A DNA stretch of 33,425 nt from JBAXAM01 sp964213355 (GCA_964213355.1 CAXOVY010000012.1:1-33425); one strand, 5' to 3'. Shown: positions 1 to 8,426, counted from the stretch's first letter. Numbers and translations: made by a program. Notes: generated by a model not told the origin, from the letters alone.

Positions 1-5
1 ATTAC

Positions 6-48
6 TGATCGGTTTGGACTGGAATCATTGATCGATTTGGATCGGAAT
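6..48. repeat. Two imperfect 20-bp direct repeats at the window edge
   Basis: Two units with the pattern TGATCGRTTTGGAYYGGAAT start at 6 and 29, a 23-bp period. They sit just before the first gene and may be the end of a longer tandem array lying outside the window. No function can be assigned. Confidence 0.5.
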
Positions 49-68
49 ATGCACAGAACACTATAATA

Positions 69-263
69 ATGATGAATGATTTCAAATACGATAAATTAAA
101 TAGCTTCGATGTATTAAAAAAGCTACACAATCAAGGTTTTACAAGACTGTATCTATTTTCTGAATCGGAGCCGGAAAAGGGAGATATACCACCGAAGTAC
201 GTAACCCTTGTTTCGAGGGATAATGCTGTTACTGCGCTGGCTGATTATAGTACAGATAAATAA
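69..263 (+). CDS. Hypothetical 64-aa protein
   Basis: Short open frame starting with two adjacent ATG codons (69 or 72). The product is mixed alpha/beta in appearance, without membrane segment or recognisable motif; it contains KGDIPPKYVTLVSRDNAVTALADY. A Lys-rich mini-gene begins 10 bases after its stop, with its own GGAGT ribosome-binding site, so the two are probably co-transcribed. I do not recognise the family. Small size and isolated position keep confidence moderate. Confidence 0.45.
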   Translation: MMNDFKYDKLNSFDVLKKLHNQGFTRLYLFSESEPEKGDIPPKYVTLVSRDNAVTALADYSTDK

Positions 264-273
264 CTGGAGTTAT

Positions 274-345
274 ATGGCTAAAAAAACCAAGAAAAAACTA
301 AAAAAAGCGACCAAAACAAAGCATAAAAAAGCTAGTAAAAAATAG
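274..345 (+). CDS. 23-aa Lys-rich basic mini-protein
   Basis: ATG at 274 with GGAGT at 266-270 as ribosome-binding site, ending in TAG at 343-345. The product (MAKKTKKKLKKATKTKHKKASKK) is more than half lysine with Ala, Thr and Ser. This is the composition of histone H1-like or chlamydial Hc1/Hc2-type tails. It could bind nucleic acid by charge alone; that is inference from composition. It sits directly behind the 64-aa gene. The good ribosome-binding site argues for real translation. Alternatively it is a chance A-rich reading frame. Confidence 0.45.
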   Translation: MAKKTKKKLKKATKTKHKKASKK

Positions 346-421
346 CCGAAGTTTTGCATTTGTATTTAAGATCATGTCTGGTTTTGCTATCTAAAAACCT
401 TAAGGAAATCTTAAATTTTTG

Positions 422-450
422 TTGACACACGGATGTTATTAGCATTAAAT
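422..450 (+). promoter_or_regulatory. Candidate sigma70 promoter
   Basis: TTGACA at 422-427, 17-bp spacer, then TTAAAT at 445-450. It points right, into a hairpin (473-510) and the small open frame at 585. The -35 is consensus and the -10 is weak. Confidence 0.4.
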
Positions 451-472
451 AAACATGCTGTTTATTATTAAG

Positions 473-510
473 CCAAGCTCCTATGTCATGGATGATAGAT
501 GGGGGCTTGG
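473..510 (+). other. Stem-loop in the leader downstream of the 422 promoter
   Basis: CCAAGCTCCT (473-482) can pair with GGGGGCTTGG (501-510), ten pairs counting two G-U, with an 18-base loop. No U-run follows, so a simple terminator is unlikely. It could be a leader structure or part of a small RNA. The stretch 346-584 has no gene; it holds this hairpin and the 422 promoter. Confidence 0.35.
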
Positions 511-584
511 TGTTGTACGATTAGCTTGTCAGTGTTACCAGTAAAGAAGACTTAGTATTGTGGTTTGTATTTTGCCGTAGGCAA

Positions 585-788
585 ATGGATGGTGCAATGA
601 CTGATTTATCGCTGAATCTGAAAGAGGAAGACAAATTAGATCATAGGACAGATAATTATACAGATGAAACAAGTACTCTTGCTTGCGAGAAAGGTTTGTG
701 TACGATTTATGATGAAAGAGACGAGTTGACATGCTGCTGTACGAATTGGTTTTGGTTATGGAGTGAGTTATGGTTTGGTGAGTTATAG
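585..788 (+). CDS. Hypothetical 67-aa acidic, Cys/Trp-rich protein
   Basis: The most plausible start is ATG at 585; the frame is open upstream to 558. The product is acidic over about the first 50 residues. It ends in a Cys-rich and aromatic segment (LTCCCTNWFWLWSELWFGEL) that could insert in a membrane. No clear ribosome-binding site is seen. It is convergent with the 907-1989 gene and separated from it by a perfect hairpin at 844-869. I do not recognise it, and it may not be expressed. Confidence 0.25.
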   Translation: MDGAMTDLSLNLKEEDKLDHRTDNYTDETSTLACEKGLCTIYDERDELTCCCTNWFWLWSELWFGEL

Positions 789-843
789 AAAGTAAACGTA
801 AACACAGTTAACTAATTGAGAATATTATAAATATAATCAACAA

Positions 844-869
844 ATTCCAGTAAAATTTATTACTGGAAT
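844..869. terminator. Perfect 10-bp stem-loop between convergent genes
   Basis: ATTCCAGTAA (844-853) and TTACTGGAAT (860-869) form a perfect stem with loop AATTTA. It lies between a plus-strand frame ending at 788 and a minus-strand gene ending at 907. That is the place for a bidirectional terminator. Only a short T-rich tract follows on the minus side. Confidence 0.5.
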
Positions 870-906
870 CTGAATTACTGGAAGTGAGGTTTTATTAATC
901 ATGTCC

Positions 907-1989
907 TTACATATTAAAATGCCTTTTTTCATGATGAGGATATTCGATGGAGTCTTGATTTTTCTTAACAACATCGCTGCTAGAAACAATGTTGCTGTGC
1001 TTATGTGACATTTCTAGTTCCTTATGTAAATTTCGTAATTTTTGAAGCACTTGTTGTCCATTTTGCACAGGATGTTGTGCTTGTTTGAATTTCAACTGAT
1101 TAAAAGACATATATCTTATATCTTTTTCGGAAACGTTATCTTGCTCCAGCAAGCTCTTAATAGCAGTTACTTCATTCTTAATATCATTTTGCTTGGTAGT
1201 TACTACGATGTTAGGTTGGTATTGTAACTGTCCTTGACTATCATTTTTTACTACTTTAGTTGATATCTCACCAACTTGGTTCGAATTTGTTATCTCTTTG
1301 TTTTGCTGTTTTTTCGGATCCAATACAGATGCTGCTTTCTCATGTTTTTCCTTCAATTCTTGCGCTAGCACCGTATTTTTATTTTTGCTTTCTAAAGATG
1401 TTTTGTATGATTCAAAAACATAATTTCCCAAAGTGCTATTTAAGTTTTCTGCTAAAAAATTTTTATCGTCTGACGATTTACCAATCTCAACAAGTTTTTC
1501 ATTAAAAACATTCTTTAACTCACCTGGAGTTCCAATAAAAACATCTTGCATACCATCGATAATTTTCTTATGCTCACCGGAAAAACCCTCTTTATATTCA
1601 CCTGTCGCATTGTCCAGAATAGCACGATATAAAAATTGTTTATATGTTGGTTCCACTACAATGTTAGCTTCTTTATCGTATAAACAGTAATGTTGTCCTT
1701 TTCTATCCTCTCCTAATTCTGAATATCTCTTCAGATTGCTAAAATCATGTTGATCTAATTTACCCAGTACTGCTTCACAAGCATTTGCACATTCACCCCA
1801 GCGGCAAACTTCTGACCTCATCCTATCCCAGTCACCTAATTTAGCCCCGTATATACTTAGCGCGCTTTCTTGGTCAGCATTTTGTTTTTTTAGTTTTTTT
1901 ACTATTTCTTCATTAACCACATCGCTTTTTTTTCGTAGCTCATTATACTTATCAATCACTACGCCACCGCTACCCATTGGATTTAACAT
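907..1989 (-). CDS. Hypothetical 360-aa charged protein, candidate cargo or effector
   Basis: Starts at ATG 1989 with GGAGG just upstream on the minus strand. The product is hydrophilic, without signal peptide or membrane segment. Residues 1-45 are Lys/Glu-rich and likely helical; a Cys-containing segment follows (VCRWGECANACEAVLGK, about residues 61-77). The C-terminal third is Gln/Asn/Lys-rich and probably coiled or disordered. It is the second gene of a minus-strand pair, 20 bases downstream of the secreted protein at 2010-2699. The orientation opposite to the structural genes and the isolated transcription unit suggest an accessory (moron) function such as an effector or superinfection factor. 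No family is recognised. Confidence 0.7.
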   Translation of the reverse strand: MLNPMGSGGVVIDKYNELRKKSDVVNEEIVKKLKKQNADQESALSIYGAKLGDWDRMRSEVCRWGECANACEAVLGKLDQHDFSNLKRYSELGEDRKGQHYCLYDKEANIVVEPTYKQFLYRAILDNATGEYKEGFSGEHKKIIDGMQDVFIGTPGELKNVFNEKLVEIGKSSDDKNFLAENLNSTLGNYVFESYKTSLESKNKNTVLAQELKEKHEKAASVLDPKKQQNKEITNSNQVGEISTKVVKNDSQGQLQYQPNIVVTTKQNDIKNEVTAIKSLLEQDNVSEKDIRYMSFNQLKFKQAQHPVQNGQQVLQKLRNLHKELEMSHKHSNIVSSSDVVKKNQDSIEYPHHEKRHFNM

Positions 1990-2009
1990 TTTTAACCTCC
2001 ATGTAAACC

Positions 2010-2699
2010 TTACTCAGCAAAGTAAGATTTTATAGTATTTGTCCATTTGATATTAATTTTTTCAAGACTAGCACCAGTACCTGCATTCTTGGCAACATCA
2101 TACAATATGGAAACGATGTTCTTTGGCAGTACCACGTTTTTGTTAGACAATGATTTTGTATTATCATTCTTGTTGCATACGATACTATCATTTGTTATAG
2201 CTTCTTCATTACTATCTGCTACAGTTACAGCCTCTTCCTTGTCATCATCTTGTTCAATTGTTAACCATCCATAGTACTTATATGATTCGGGATTTGGATC
2301 AACTGGGGATGACATACCAACTAGTAAACCTTGCCCTTTTCCACATGTAATACTTACTGGAGGATGAGTAACTTCTGAACCCATCATATGAATCCAATGT
2401 ACGCTATCACCACTATATGAAAAACATCTTGCCATCACGTCAATGAATATATTGTCGTCTATCCATTCGATAGTTACAAAATTATTTCCATGTAAAAGGG
2501 TTCGCACCCCTACTGTTTTTAAACTATAGGTTGTCTTAGGGTCTGGTGCGTATTTGTGCCAATACTCAAAATCTTGTAACGATTTATTGCATTTAACTTC
2601 CATCAAGTGTTTTGTCGTCAATGCATGCACCGCCATTGTAACTACTATTGTTGTTACAAACAGTATCGTACTGCTAATGACTTTTAATTTTTTTTTCAT
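2010..2699 (-). CDS. Hypothetical exported 229-aa protein with signal peptide
   Basis: Starts at ATG 2699 with an N-terminal signal: basic KKKLK, then a hydrophobic run (VISSTILFVTTIVVTMAVHAL) and likely cleavage near residue 27. The mature part has scattered Trp residues and a segment (DDDKEEAVTVADSNEEAITNDS) that is strongly acidic and may be a linker. The last 45 residues look helical and end in Glu. The protein probably acts in the periplasm or envelope, or is secreted. It is the first gene of the minus-strand pair with the 360-aa protein, 20 bases apart. No family is recognised. Lysogenic conversion cargo is a reasonable inference. Confidence 0.7.
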   Translation of the reverse strand: MKKKLKVISSTILFVTTIVVTMAVHALTTKHLMEVKCNKSLQDFEYWHKYAPDPKTTYSLKTVGVRTLLHGNNFVTIEWIDDNIFIDVMARCFSYSGDSVHWIHMMGSEVTHPPVSITCGKGQGLLVGMSSPVDPNPESYKYYGWLTIEQDDDKEEAVTVADSNEEAITNDSIVCNKNDNTKSLSNKNVVLPKNIVSILYDVAKNAGTGASLEKINIKWTNTIKSYFAE

Positions 2700-2985
2700 A
2701 TGATCTCACTTCGCTTTTACAGTCCTTCAACCTGCTTTTTATGAACCTATTTTCCCGAATGTAGAACCACTATATTTAACATTTTTGCGCCATTTGCTTG
2801 TCTAAACATATTCAACAAAAATTCCGGTAACCCCAATCTAAAACCACATAATCCAAGGATCCATTTGTTCACATTGTAGCACATAAACATATAAATGTGT
2901 GTTTGACGTAAAAAAATTGCACCACAAAAACTTAACATCTCTTTTGCTCAGCTTACTAAACCAATCCAAATAACACACCAATCGC

Positions 2986-3014
2986 TTGATTTTTAACACG
3001 TTTTATGGTATAAT
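2986..3014 (+). promoter_or_regulatory. Late promoter of the capsid/tail operon
   Basis: TTGATT (2986-2991), 17-bp spacer, TATAAT (3009-3014). The surrounding TTTTATGGTATAATA is nearly identical to the promoter before the small terminase (TTTTGTGGTATAATA at 28707-28721). Both have AATCGCTT upstream (2980-2987 and 28681-28688). The rest of 2700-2985 holds no supportable gene. Confidence 0.7.
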
Positions 3015-3039
3015 ACCCAAACAAATCTGACAACTCAGC

Positions 3040-3109
3040 CTTCCTTATTAATAGGAAGACCCAGACCAGATTTTTAATTCAGTCTGACCTTTCTTTTATC
3101 TAAAGAAAG
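3040..3109 (+). promoter_or_regulatory. Structured leader of the capsid mRNA
   Basis: Two simple stem-loops lie between the promoter and the capsid start: CTTCCT/AGGAAG at 3040-3058 and an 8-bp CTTTCTTT/AAAGAAAG stem at 3089-3109. They could stabilise the 5' end of an abundant transcript or tune it. A role in translation is inference. Confidence 0.4.
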
Positions 3110-3191
3110 ACAATGGACAATAAAAGCGACCTCGTTGGTTTTTAGCCTGAGGTTTTATTAAACATTGTTACTTTAAGATAAGAGGAAAGTC

Positions 3192-4112
3192 ATGGACACA
3201 ATCCAATTAAATATCGATCCTACTGGTCAGTGGGATAAACTCACCGTTACTCAGTTCGAGATCAAATTCAAACAGCTGTACGAAATACTAACCCGCAACC
3301 TAGACGGCGTTTTTACCGAATATCACAACGTCGAGGGTCACAGCGTCACTGTTCCCGTAATGGAGTCTTTTGTTTTAGGTGACCGCGGCGCTTTTAGTTC
3401 TGTAGTACCGAACCAATCCGTCAACATCGGACGTATCTCGTTTGATCTGACAGTCAAAGCTGCAAAAGCTCCTATAGATATTGTACTAGAAAAAGAAATC
3501 AAGGCAAATATTGTTTCTTCGCTAGCGCAGCAAGCAGCCGGAGCAGTAAAGAGATGTGAAGACCAATTTGTTATTGATGCGTTAAAAGATGCTGCTACTG
3601 CTCATGATGCTGATATATCAAAAGCTGGAGCTGATGAAGGTAAAAAAACAGCCGCTAAAGAAAAAAACATGAACGTGATAGAGGTTACAAAGGCTAATGC
3701 TTTTAAAATAGATCATCTGATTGAAGCAAAGGTACTGATGGATCGCATCGGCATACCGGCAGATAACAGACATTTTGCAGCTCCTGCGTCTTTGCAAAAA
3801 AATCTATTGCTCACCAATCAGGTAACCAGCACAGATTATGCTGCGGTTAAAGCTTTGGTCTTTGGCGAGATTAATCAGTTCTTAGGATTTAAGTTTCATT
3901 GGATACCTAATATGCCAGAGGGCGGTATGACTGACGGTGTAGCTTATGCCTTCCATCAAAACGATGGCGCACAAGCTTGGGGGGTGTCAAGCCGTATCGA
4001 AATGTACTATGACAATCCAACGATGTCTAACATCATTCAAGCGATGGTTCATGGTAGCGCTAAAGTATTAATTCCAAAAAATATGGTTTGCATTAAGTAC
4101 AATACGCAATAG
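3192..4112 (+). CDS. Major capsid protein, HK97-fold podovirus type
   Basis: Forms the phage head shell. The 306-aa product begins with an N-terminal helix region (WDKLTVTQFEIKFKQLYEILTRN). It continues with a beta-rich segment (HSVTVPVMESFVLGDRGAFSSVVPNQSVNIGRISFDLTVKAAKAPIDI), then a long helix with EKEIKANIVSSLAQQAAGAVKRCEDQFVIDAL and a C-terminal domain. This layout matches small podovirus capsid proteins of the Phage_capsid_2 type, from memory of the family. AGAGGAAAG precedes the ATG. A strong promoter with structured leader lies upstream and a perfect hairpin terminator lies directly behind, as expected for the most abundant structural protein. No scaffold gene precedes it in the window. 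Confidence 0.85.
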   Translation: MDTIQLNIDPTGQWDKLTVTQFEIKFKQLYEILTRNLDGVFTEYHNVEGHSVTVPVMESFVLGDRGAFSSVVPNQSVNIGRISFDLTVKAAKAPIDIVLEKEIKANIVSSLAQQAAGAVKRCEDQFVIDALKDAATAHDADISKAGADEGKKTAAKEKNMNVIEVTKANAFKIDHLIEAKVLMDRIGIPADNRHFAAPASLQKNLLLTNQVTSTDYAAVKALVFGEINQFLGFKFHWIPNMPEGGMTDGVAYAFHQNDGAQAWGVSSRIEMYYDNPTMSNIIQAMVHGSAKVLIPKNMVCIKYNTQ

Positions 4113-4118
4113 CAATTG

Positions 4119-4150
4119 ATGGTGCAGCTAGGAACACCTAGCTGCACCAT
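4119..4150 (+). terminator. Perfect 14-bp stem-loop after the capsid gene
   Basis: ATGGTGCAGCTAGG (4119-4132) pairs perfectly with CCTAGCTGCACCAT (4137-4150) around an AACA loop. It begins 6 bases after the capsid stop. The following TTGTGTTTTATAC is U-rich but not a pure run. It probably causes partial termination, giving more capsid than tail mRNA, and may protect the mRNA 3' end. Confidence 0.75.
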
Positions 4151-4188
4151 TTGTGTTTTATACAAGTTGTTTTACGCAAAATAATTTT

Positions 4189-5541
4189 ATGCCATACGAA
4201 AAAGACACTATAAAAGAAGCACAAAACGATTCAGAGAGCCGCCAGTTACTTAGCGATACCCAAGAGTTAGCAAAATCTTTGTATGATGAATATAAGGCTA
4301 CTAACACCACCCTTGCCGAAGCTGTAAAAACAGACAATAAAACAGCAATCGAGCAAACCAAACAAAATCTTTCTCTGATCTATAAAAAAATCAAAGATGA
4401 GTTTAGCAGAACCAACGCCACATATCACATCGCATTTGATAGGACTTTTCCCAATAAAAAAGAAATCGAAGATGCTGAAAAGGATTTATTGTATCTTTCC
4501 GACATAGTTTTTGAGATCGATGGAATAAAGAAAAAATCCCAGAAGCAAAAACATCCTGATTCTGTTTTTGGTTTTTCTGATTTCTATAAGGCTGATAAAA
4601 CTGCTGGCACCAGTGGAGATGATACCGACACAAACGCCAATACTGACAACTCTAAAAATAGATACGCTAATAACCAAGATAATAAACACGACCTAAGAGA
4701 GCAAATACGCATAAGAGAAAAAGAAATAAACGGCTTAAAGAAAAAGCTGGAAACAGCACAAACCGAAGCAGCAAATAATCTCAGCGAATTACAAAAAATA
4801 CAAGAAGCACAAAAGGTGCAAGAGTTGCAAAACACACAAGAATTACAAAACCTACAAAACTCATACAACCAAATTCAAGCTAATATAGATGCCGAAAAAT
4901 CTAAAAAAGAAAAATGTATTTTAGAATTGGCAAACGCTCAAAAAACTATTTCTAGTGCTGCTAGTGCAGCAAATATATCTGCGCATATTAGAGATAAATT
5001 AATTAACCTTGCCCTAGCCCACCTTGGACATACCGCACCGGAAAATCCTAAGTCTGATGCCTTTTATAATACTATTTTGAGTTTATATGATTTTGTAAAA
5101 AAGGGTTTGCTGTCCAGACACTGCTGGAAATTCGCCTTAGCAGAATGTAAGTTAAATCCACTAATCAGGCAAAACACTAATCACATAACTAGTAATGGCT
5201 ATTACTCTTATGAGCTGCCAGACGATCTGCTGAATATCCAAAAAATTATCCCCAGTTGCGATTACGAAATAATGGGCAATACCCTATTATGCAGAGCTGA
5301 AAACGCAAGACTCATATTTATAAAATGCGTAGATGATGCAAGCATGCCGGAATTCTTTAAAACGCTTATGGTTTATTCCATTGCAGCTTCGAGCGCAGCT
5401 CTGGTTACGCAAAACGAGGCTATAGCAAGAAAATGGGAAATTGAAGCAAATAACTCGTTCTGCGCGGCAATAGCGACTGACAGCTCTCAACAAGCAATTC
5501 GCGGCGTTATCAGAAATTCAATTTATGCCGCTCATTTTTAG
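4189..5541 (+). CDS. Tail adaptor (T7 gp11-like) with long coiled-coil N-terminal extension
   Basis: The last roughly 170 residues resemble T7 gp11-type adaptors, which link the portal to the nozzle. They contain a helix (RDKLINLALAHLGHTA), SYELPDDLLNIQKIIPS, GNTLLCRAENARLIFIKCVDD, and a C-terminal helical bundle (FKTLMVYSIAASSAALVTQNEAIARKWE). Such proteins are usually about 190 aa; this one is about 450. The first roughly 260 residues are charged, low-complexity and coiled coil, with a near-heptad Gln/Lys/Leu stretch around residues 170-245. I chose ATG 4189 over the in-frame GTG 4153, which lies too close to the terminator stem; neither has a good ribosome-binding site. The extension may be a fused assembly or scaffold function, which is inference. 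Confidence 0.7.
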   Translation: MPYEKDTIKEAQNDSESRQLLSDTQELAKSLYDEYKATNTTLAEAVKTDNKTAIEQTKQNLSLIYKKIKDEFSRTNATYHIAFDRTFPNKKEIEDAEKDLLYLSDIVFEIDGIKKKSQKQKHPDSVFGFSDFYKADKTAGTSGDDTDTNANTDNSKNRYANNQDNKHDLREQIRIREKEINGLKKKLETAQTEAANNLSELQKIQEAQKVQELQNTQELQNLQNSYNQIQANIDAEKSKKEKCILELANAQKTISSAASAANISAHIRDKLINLALAHLGHTAPENPKSDAFYNTILSLYDFVKKGLLSRHCWKFALAECKLNPLIRQNTNHITSNGYYSYELPDDLLNIQKIIPSCDYEIMGNTLLCRAENARLIFIKCVDDASMPEFFKTLMVYSIAASSAALVTQNEAIARKWEIEANNSFCAAIATDSSQQAIRGVIRNSIYAAHF

Positions 5542-5587
5542 ATTTTGGTTTTTTTGTTTTTTTAATTTTTTTGATTTTTGAGGATTT

Positions 5588-7324
5588 ATGCAAGATTATT
5601 TTGCTCAAACTGATTTTTCTTTTGGTGAGATATCCAGTAAATTCTTTCTGCAAACTGAATTTGCACCTAGAGCAAGCGGGGTATTAAAAGCTAAAAACGT
5701 CATGCCTTATATTTCGGGGGGAATGTTCAAGCGGTTTGGGCTTTCGGCAGTTAGCAATTTGACCCATGCTGAATCGCTTGATCTGACCAAAACCAAGATA
5801 TGCTTTTACGACTCTGATGATACCTGCTTCATGCTTATTTTAACGAAGGATAGTTTAATTGCTTATGACATAACCAATAATAAAATAACAAAAAAAGCTG
5901 TGCAGTGGCAGATGGAACAAAATATTTTGTTTGAGCAAATCGCCGCTGAAATAGCCTTTGCTCAATGCGGTAGCGAACTGATCTTAACCCACAGAGCTTT
6001 TAAGCCAAAGGTAATAACATATTCTGAGACTACAAAAGAATTTACTTTTGGTGATTTCAAAATCGCTGCTTATGGCTATTGGAATAAGGAACTACCAAGC
6101 GATGAGATCATGATAAAAGTAAATGTTCCAACATCTGGTTCTATTTTTAGTATTGATGTGATTACCAAGGGAAACAGCGAAAGCATAGATAAATTAAAGT
6201 CAATCCTATTAAACTCTATCTTATGCGAGCGTAACGGCAATGGAAAATGCTTTATCAGAACGTATAGCGGGGTAAGAAAAGAAGGGAAAGAGGGGAAAGG
6301 ATGGAAAGGAGGTAACGATGAAATACATTCTTTTGATGTACTCATAAATAAGGAATTTGCAGAACAAGCTACAAAAACATTCATATCTCAAGAATATTAC
6401 ATTTTAAAAAAACCGATGTGGGAACAGAGCAATCCTGCTGTTGTTGCCTTTCACGAGAGCAGACTGATATTTGGAGGATATGAGGACGATAGAGTTGTTT
6501 TATACTTTTCTAAGGTAAACGACTTTCACAACTTTGGCGAGGGTCTGGGACGGGCTGACGAGGCTTTCATCGGCGGTATTGCTTCCGGCGAAAGACAAAA
6601 GATTGTTGGTATTGTTAGCGGATCGTCACTGCAAATATTTACCAATAAGTGCGTTTATTTTGCTTTGCACGGCGGAGTGCAACCAATTACTGCTGAAACC
6701 ATTACCATAGCCAAGCAAATCCATCAGGGCAGCAAGAACCTATTTGATACTCTGCTCAATGACGAAACCGTATTTGTCGGAGCAGACGAGTGTAATATCT
6801 ACTCTTTGCAGCGAGTAAACGTTAATAACTATACAGCTATTAATTTATCTCTTGCTACCTCCGGCATGATTAAAAATCCGGTTTCTATTGGGTGTAGTAA
6901 GTTTATAAATACTGGTTGTAATTTAGAGTCTGGTTGCGATAAGAAATACCGTTATCTTTTTGTAGTGAACAGTGATGGCGGTTTAGCTGTTTGCCAAACA
7001 CTGATCGAAGAATCTAAGGTAGCATGGTCAACGGTTGAAACAGAAGGCGGTAAATTCAAACATGTTTTTTGCAATCAGGAAAAAGTACTCTTTATTGTAG
7101 AAAGAGGTGGCAAAAACTTTATCGAGACATTTGATGCTTGTCTGCTCGAAGATAATGTACAAACGTATGATTATGGCAAGTATGTTTCTGCAAAAAGACC
7201 TATTATCGTTGAACTAGAACTCTTTCCGTTATTATCTCTCAAAAAAGTATCTTTTTTTACTCCGCAACTATTGTTTCATAAGCAGGTAATAAACACAGAT
7301 CTTCACGGTTATAAATTAGTATAG
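5588..7324 (+). pseudogene. Tail nozzle protein (T7 gp12-like), N-terminal part, interrupted by IS
   Basis: Forms the tail tube (nozzle). The N-terminus (FSFGEISSKFFLQTEFAPRASGVLKAKNVMPYISGGMFKRFGL) is the typical gp12-family start. The core motif also fits: a block with VVAFHESRLIFGG and VVLYFSKVNDFHNF, then IASGERQKIVGIVSGSSLQIFTNKCVYFAL, QPITAETITIAKQIHQGS and a terminal VFVGADECNIYSLQ. The native sequence ends near 7297. The last residues (DLHGYKLV) and the stop at 7322-7324 come from the inserted element. The missing C-terminal part is found on the other side of the insertion at 10464-10685. The upstream 46-base intergenic is almost pure T with TGAGGA as ribosome-binding site. Confidence 0.8.
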
Positions 7325-7428
7325 ATTAGACTTCTTTCAAAACTTTGATTTTTTAGTTTTGTAAATCTTGCGCAAATGAATTAGCCAGTTGTTTATTTTA
7401 AACTGAACCTAAACCTAAACCTTTTTTC

Positions 7429-7502
7429 GGTAGGCGCAGGCTTCAGCCTGCGTTTTTAGTATTGCTCCAAACTCAACACGCAAGCTAAAGCTTGCGCCTA
7501 CC
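7429..7502. repeat. REP-like nested palindrome inside the IS5-type element
   Basis: GGTAGGCGCA (7429-7438) pairs with TGCGCCTACC (7493-7502). Inside are two smaller hairpins, GCAGGCT/AGCCTGC and GCAAGCT/AGCTTGC. It is more GC-rich than the surroundings. It resembles a mobile palindromic unit (REP/MITE type) or a terminator-type structure beyond the transposase stop. Confidence 0.6.
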
Positions 7503-7519
7503 AATATTTTAGGCTTCTT

Positions 7520-8358
7520 TTAAAACCCTTGCTGTACCAATTCATAGTTATAAATCCCCGCAATTAGATTGAACCTAAGACCAAATCGCTTTCGTCGATT
7601 ACGATATTTATCAGCAATAATTTTAAATCGCTTAAGCATACCAATAACATTTTCGTTTAGAACCCGTTGACTCGATAACTTTTTATTCTCGCTTTTATCC
7701 TTAAAAGTTAACGGATGTTTCTTAGTTTTTTTCTTCGGCAACCTACTGTTAACATGTATTTTATTTAATCCCTGATAGCCAGTGTCTGTAAGAACTTCTG
7801 TGTTTGTTAAAAATCTGACTCCTGATTCTTTGAACAGTCGAAAATCATGGCGTTTACCATTGCTAAAATTAGTACAAATCACCACCTGACTAACTTTGCT
7901 TACTACTATCTGACTCTTTATAGTATGTCTTTTCTTTTTTCCTGAGTAAAAATACCGTTGTTTTTTTTAGGCCTTTGGATTGGTGTTTCGCTAGCATCGA
8001 CTAAAACAACCTCATATTCCATATCGCTTTTTAGCAAAGCCTTGCGCCCAGGTAAACTAAAAGCTCTACTTTTTATAAGAGTATCTTCAACCCATCTGAT
8101 TATTTTATACGCATTACTCTCGCTTAAATCATAGCTCTTGCTGATATGAAAATAGGTTCTATATTCCCTTAAATATTCCAAAGTCATCAACAGCATATCT
8201 TCTATACATAGCTTGTTCGGTCGTCCTCCCAATGATTTCTTTTGTTTATGAGCGTTTTGAAGTAAACCAACCATCTTTATAAATGTAGGTTTCTTAACTC
8301 CAGTTAACCTTCTAAACTTCGGTAACGGTAGTTCTGCAATTGATTCCCATTTCATCAT
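7520..8358 (-). CDS. IS5-family transposase, expressed by -1 programmed frameshift
   Basis: The first frame (8358 to 7918) holds the N-terminal region and the first catalytic Asp in VDASETPIQRP. The second frame (open to 7520) holds DTGYQGL (second Asp) and the Glu of LNENVIGMLKRFKIIADKYR; this is the DDE_4 layout. A slippery A AAA AAC lies at 7966-7960, in phase with the first frame. Reading back one base there joins RPKKN to QRYFYSGKKKRHTIKSQIVV, the normal continuation of this family. The full protein is about 279 aa, the usual size. So this is most likely an active frameshifted gene, not two fragments. Confidence 0.85.
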
Positions 8359-8426
8359 TCCCCCCTTTCTTGTACTTAGACATGTATATTTTGCTACGAA
8401 AAATGGGGTTTTGAAAGAAGTCTATT

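Larger units (their letters stand above)
7328..8423. mobile_element. IS5-family element (ISL2-like), nested in the larger IS
   Basis: Perfect 16-bp terminal inverted repeats AGACTTCTTTCAAAAC at 7328-7343 and 8408-8423, flanked by ATT on both sides (7325-7327 and 8424-8426). An ANT target duplication fits the ISL2 subgroup of IS5. It landed between the stop codon and the left end of the outer element, so the outer transposase gene is intact. It carries a two-frame transposase and, between that gene and its left end, a palindromic repeat (7429-7502). Confidence 0.85.

Noticed and set aside
2747..2938. 63-aa minus-strand frame
   Set aside because: Cys/aromatic-rich random-looking product, no ribosome-binding site, inside the promoter-side intergenic region.
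7520..8358. Degenerate transposase pseudogene
   Set aside because: A slippery A AAA AAC in phase, an intact catalytic triad and perfect inverted repeats point to programmed frameshifting instead.
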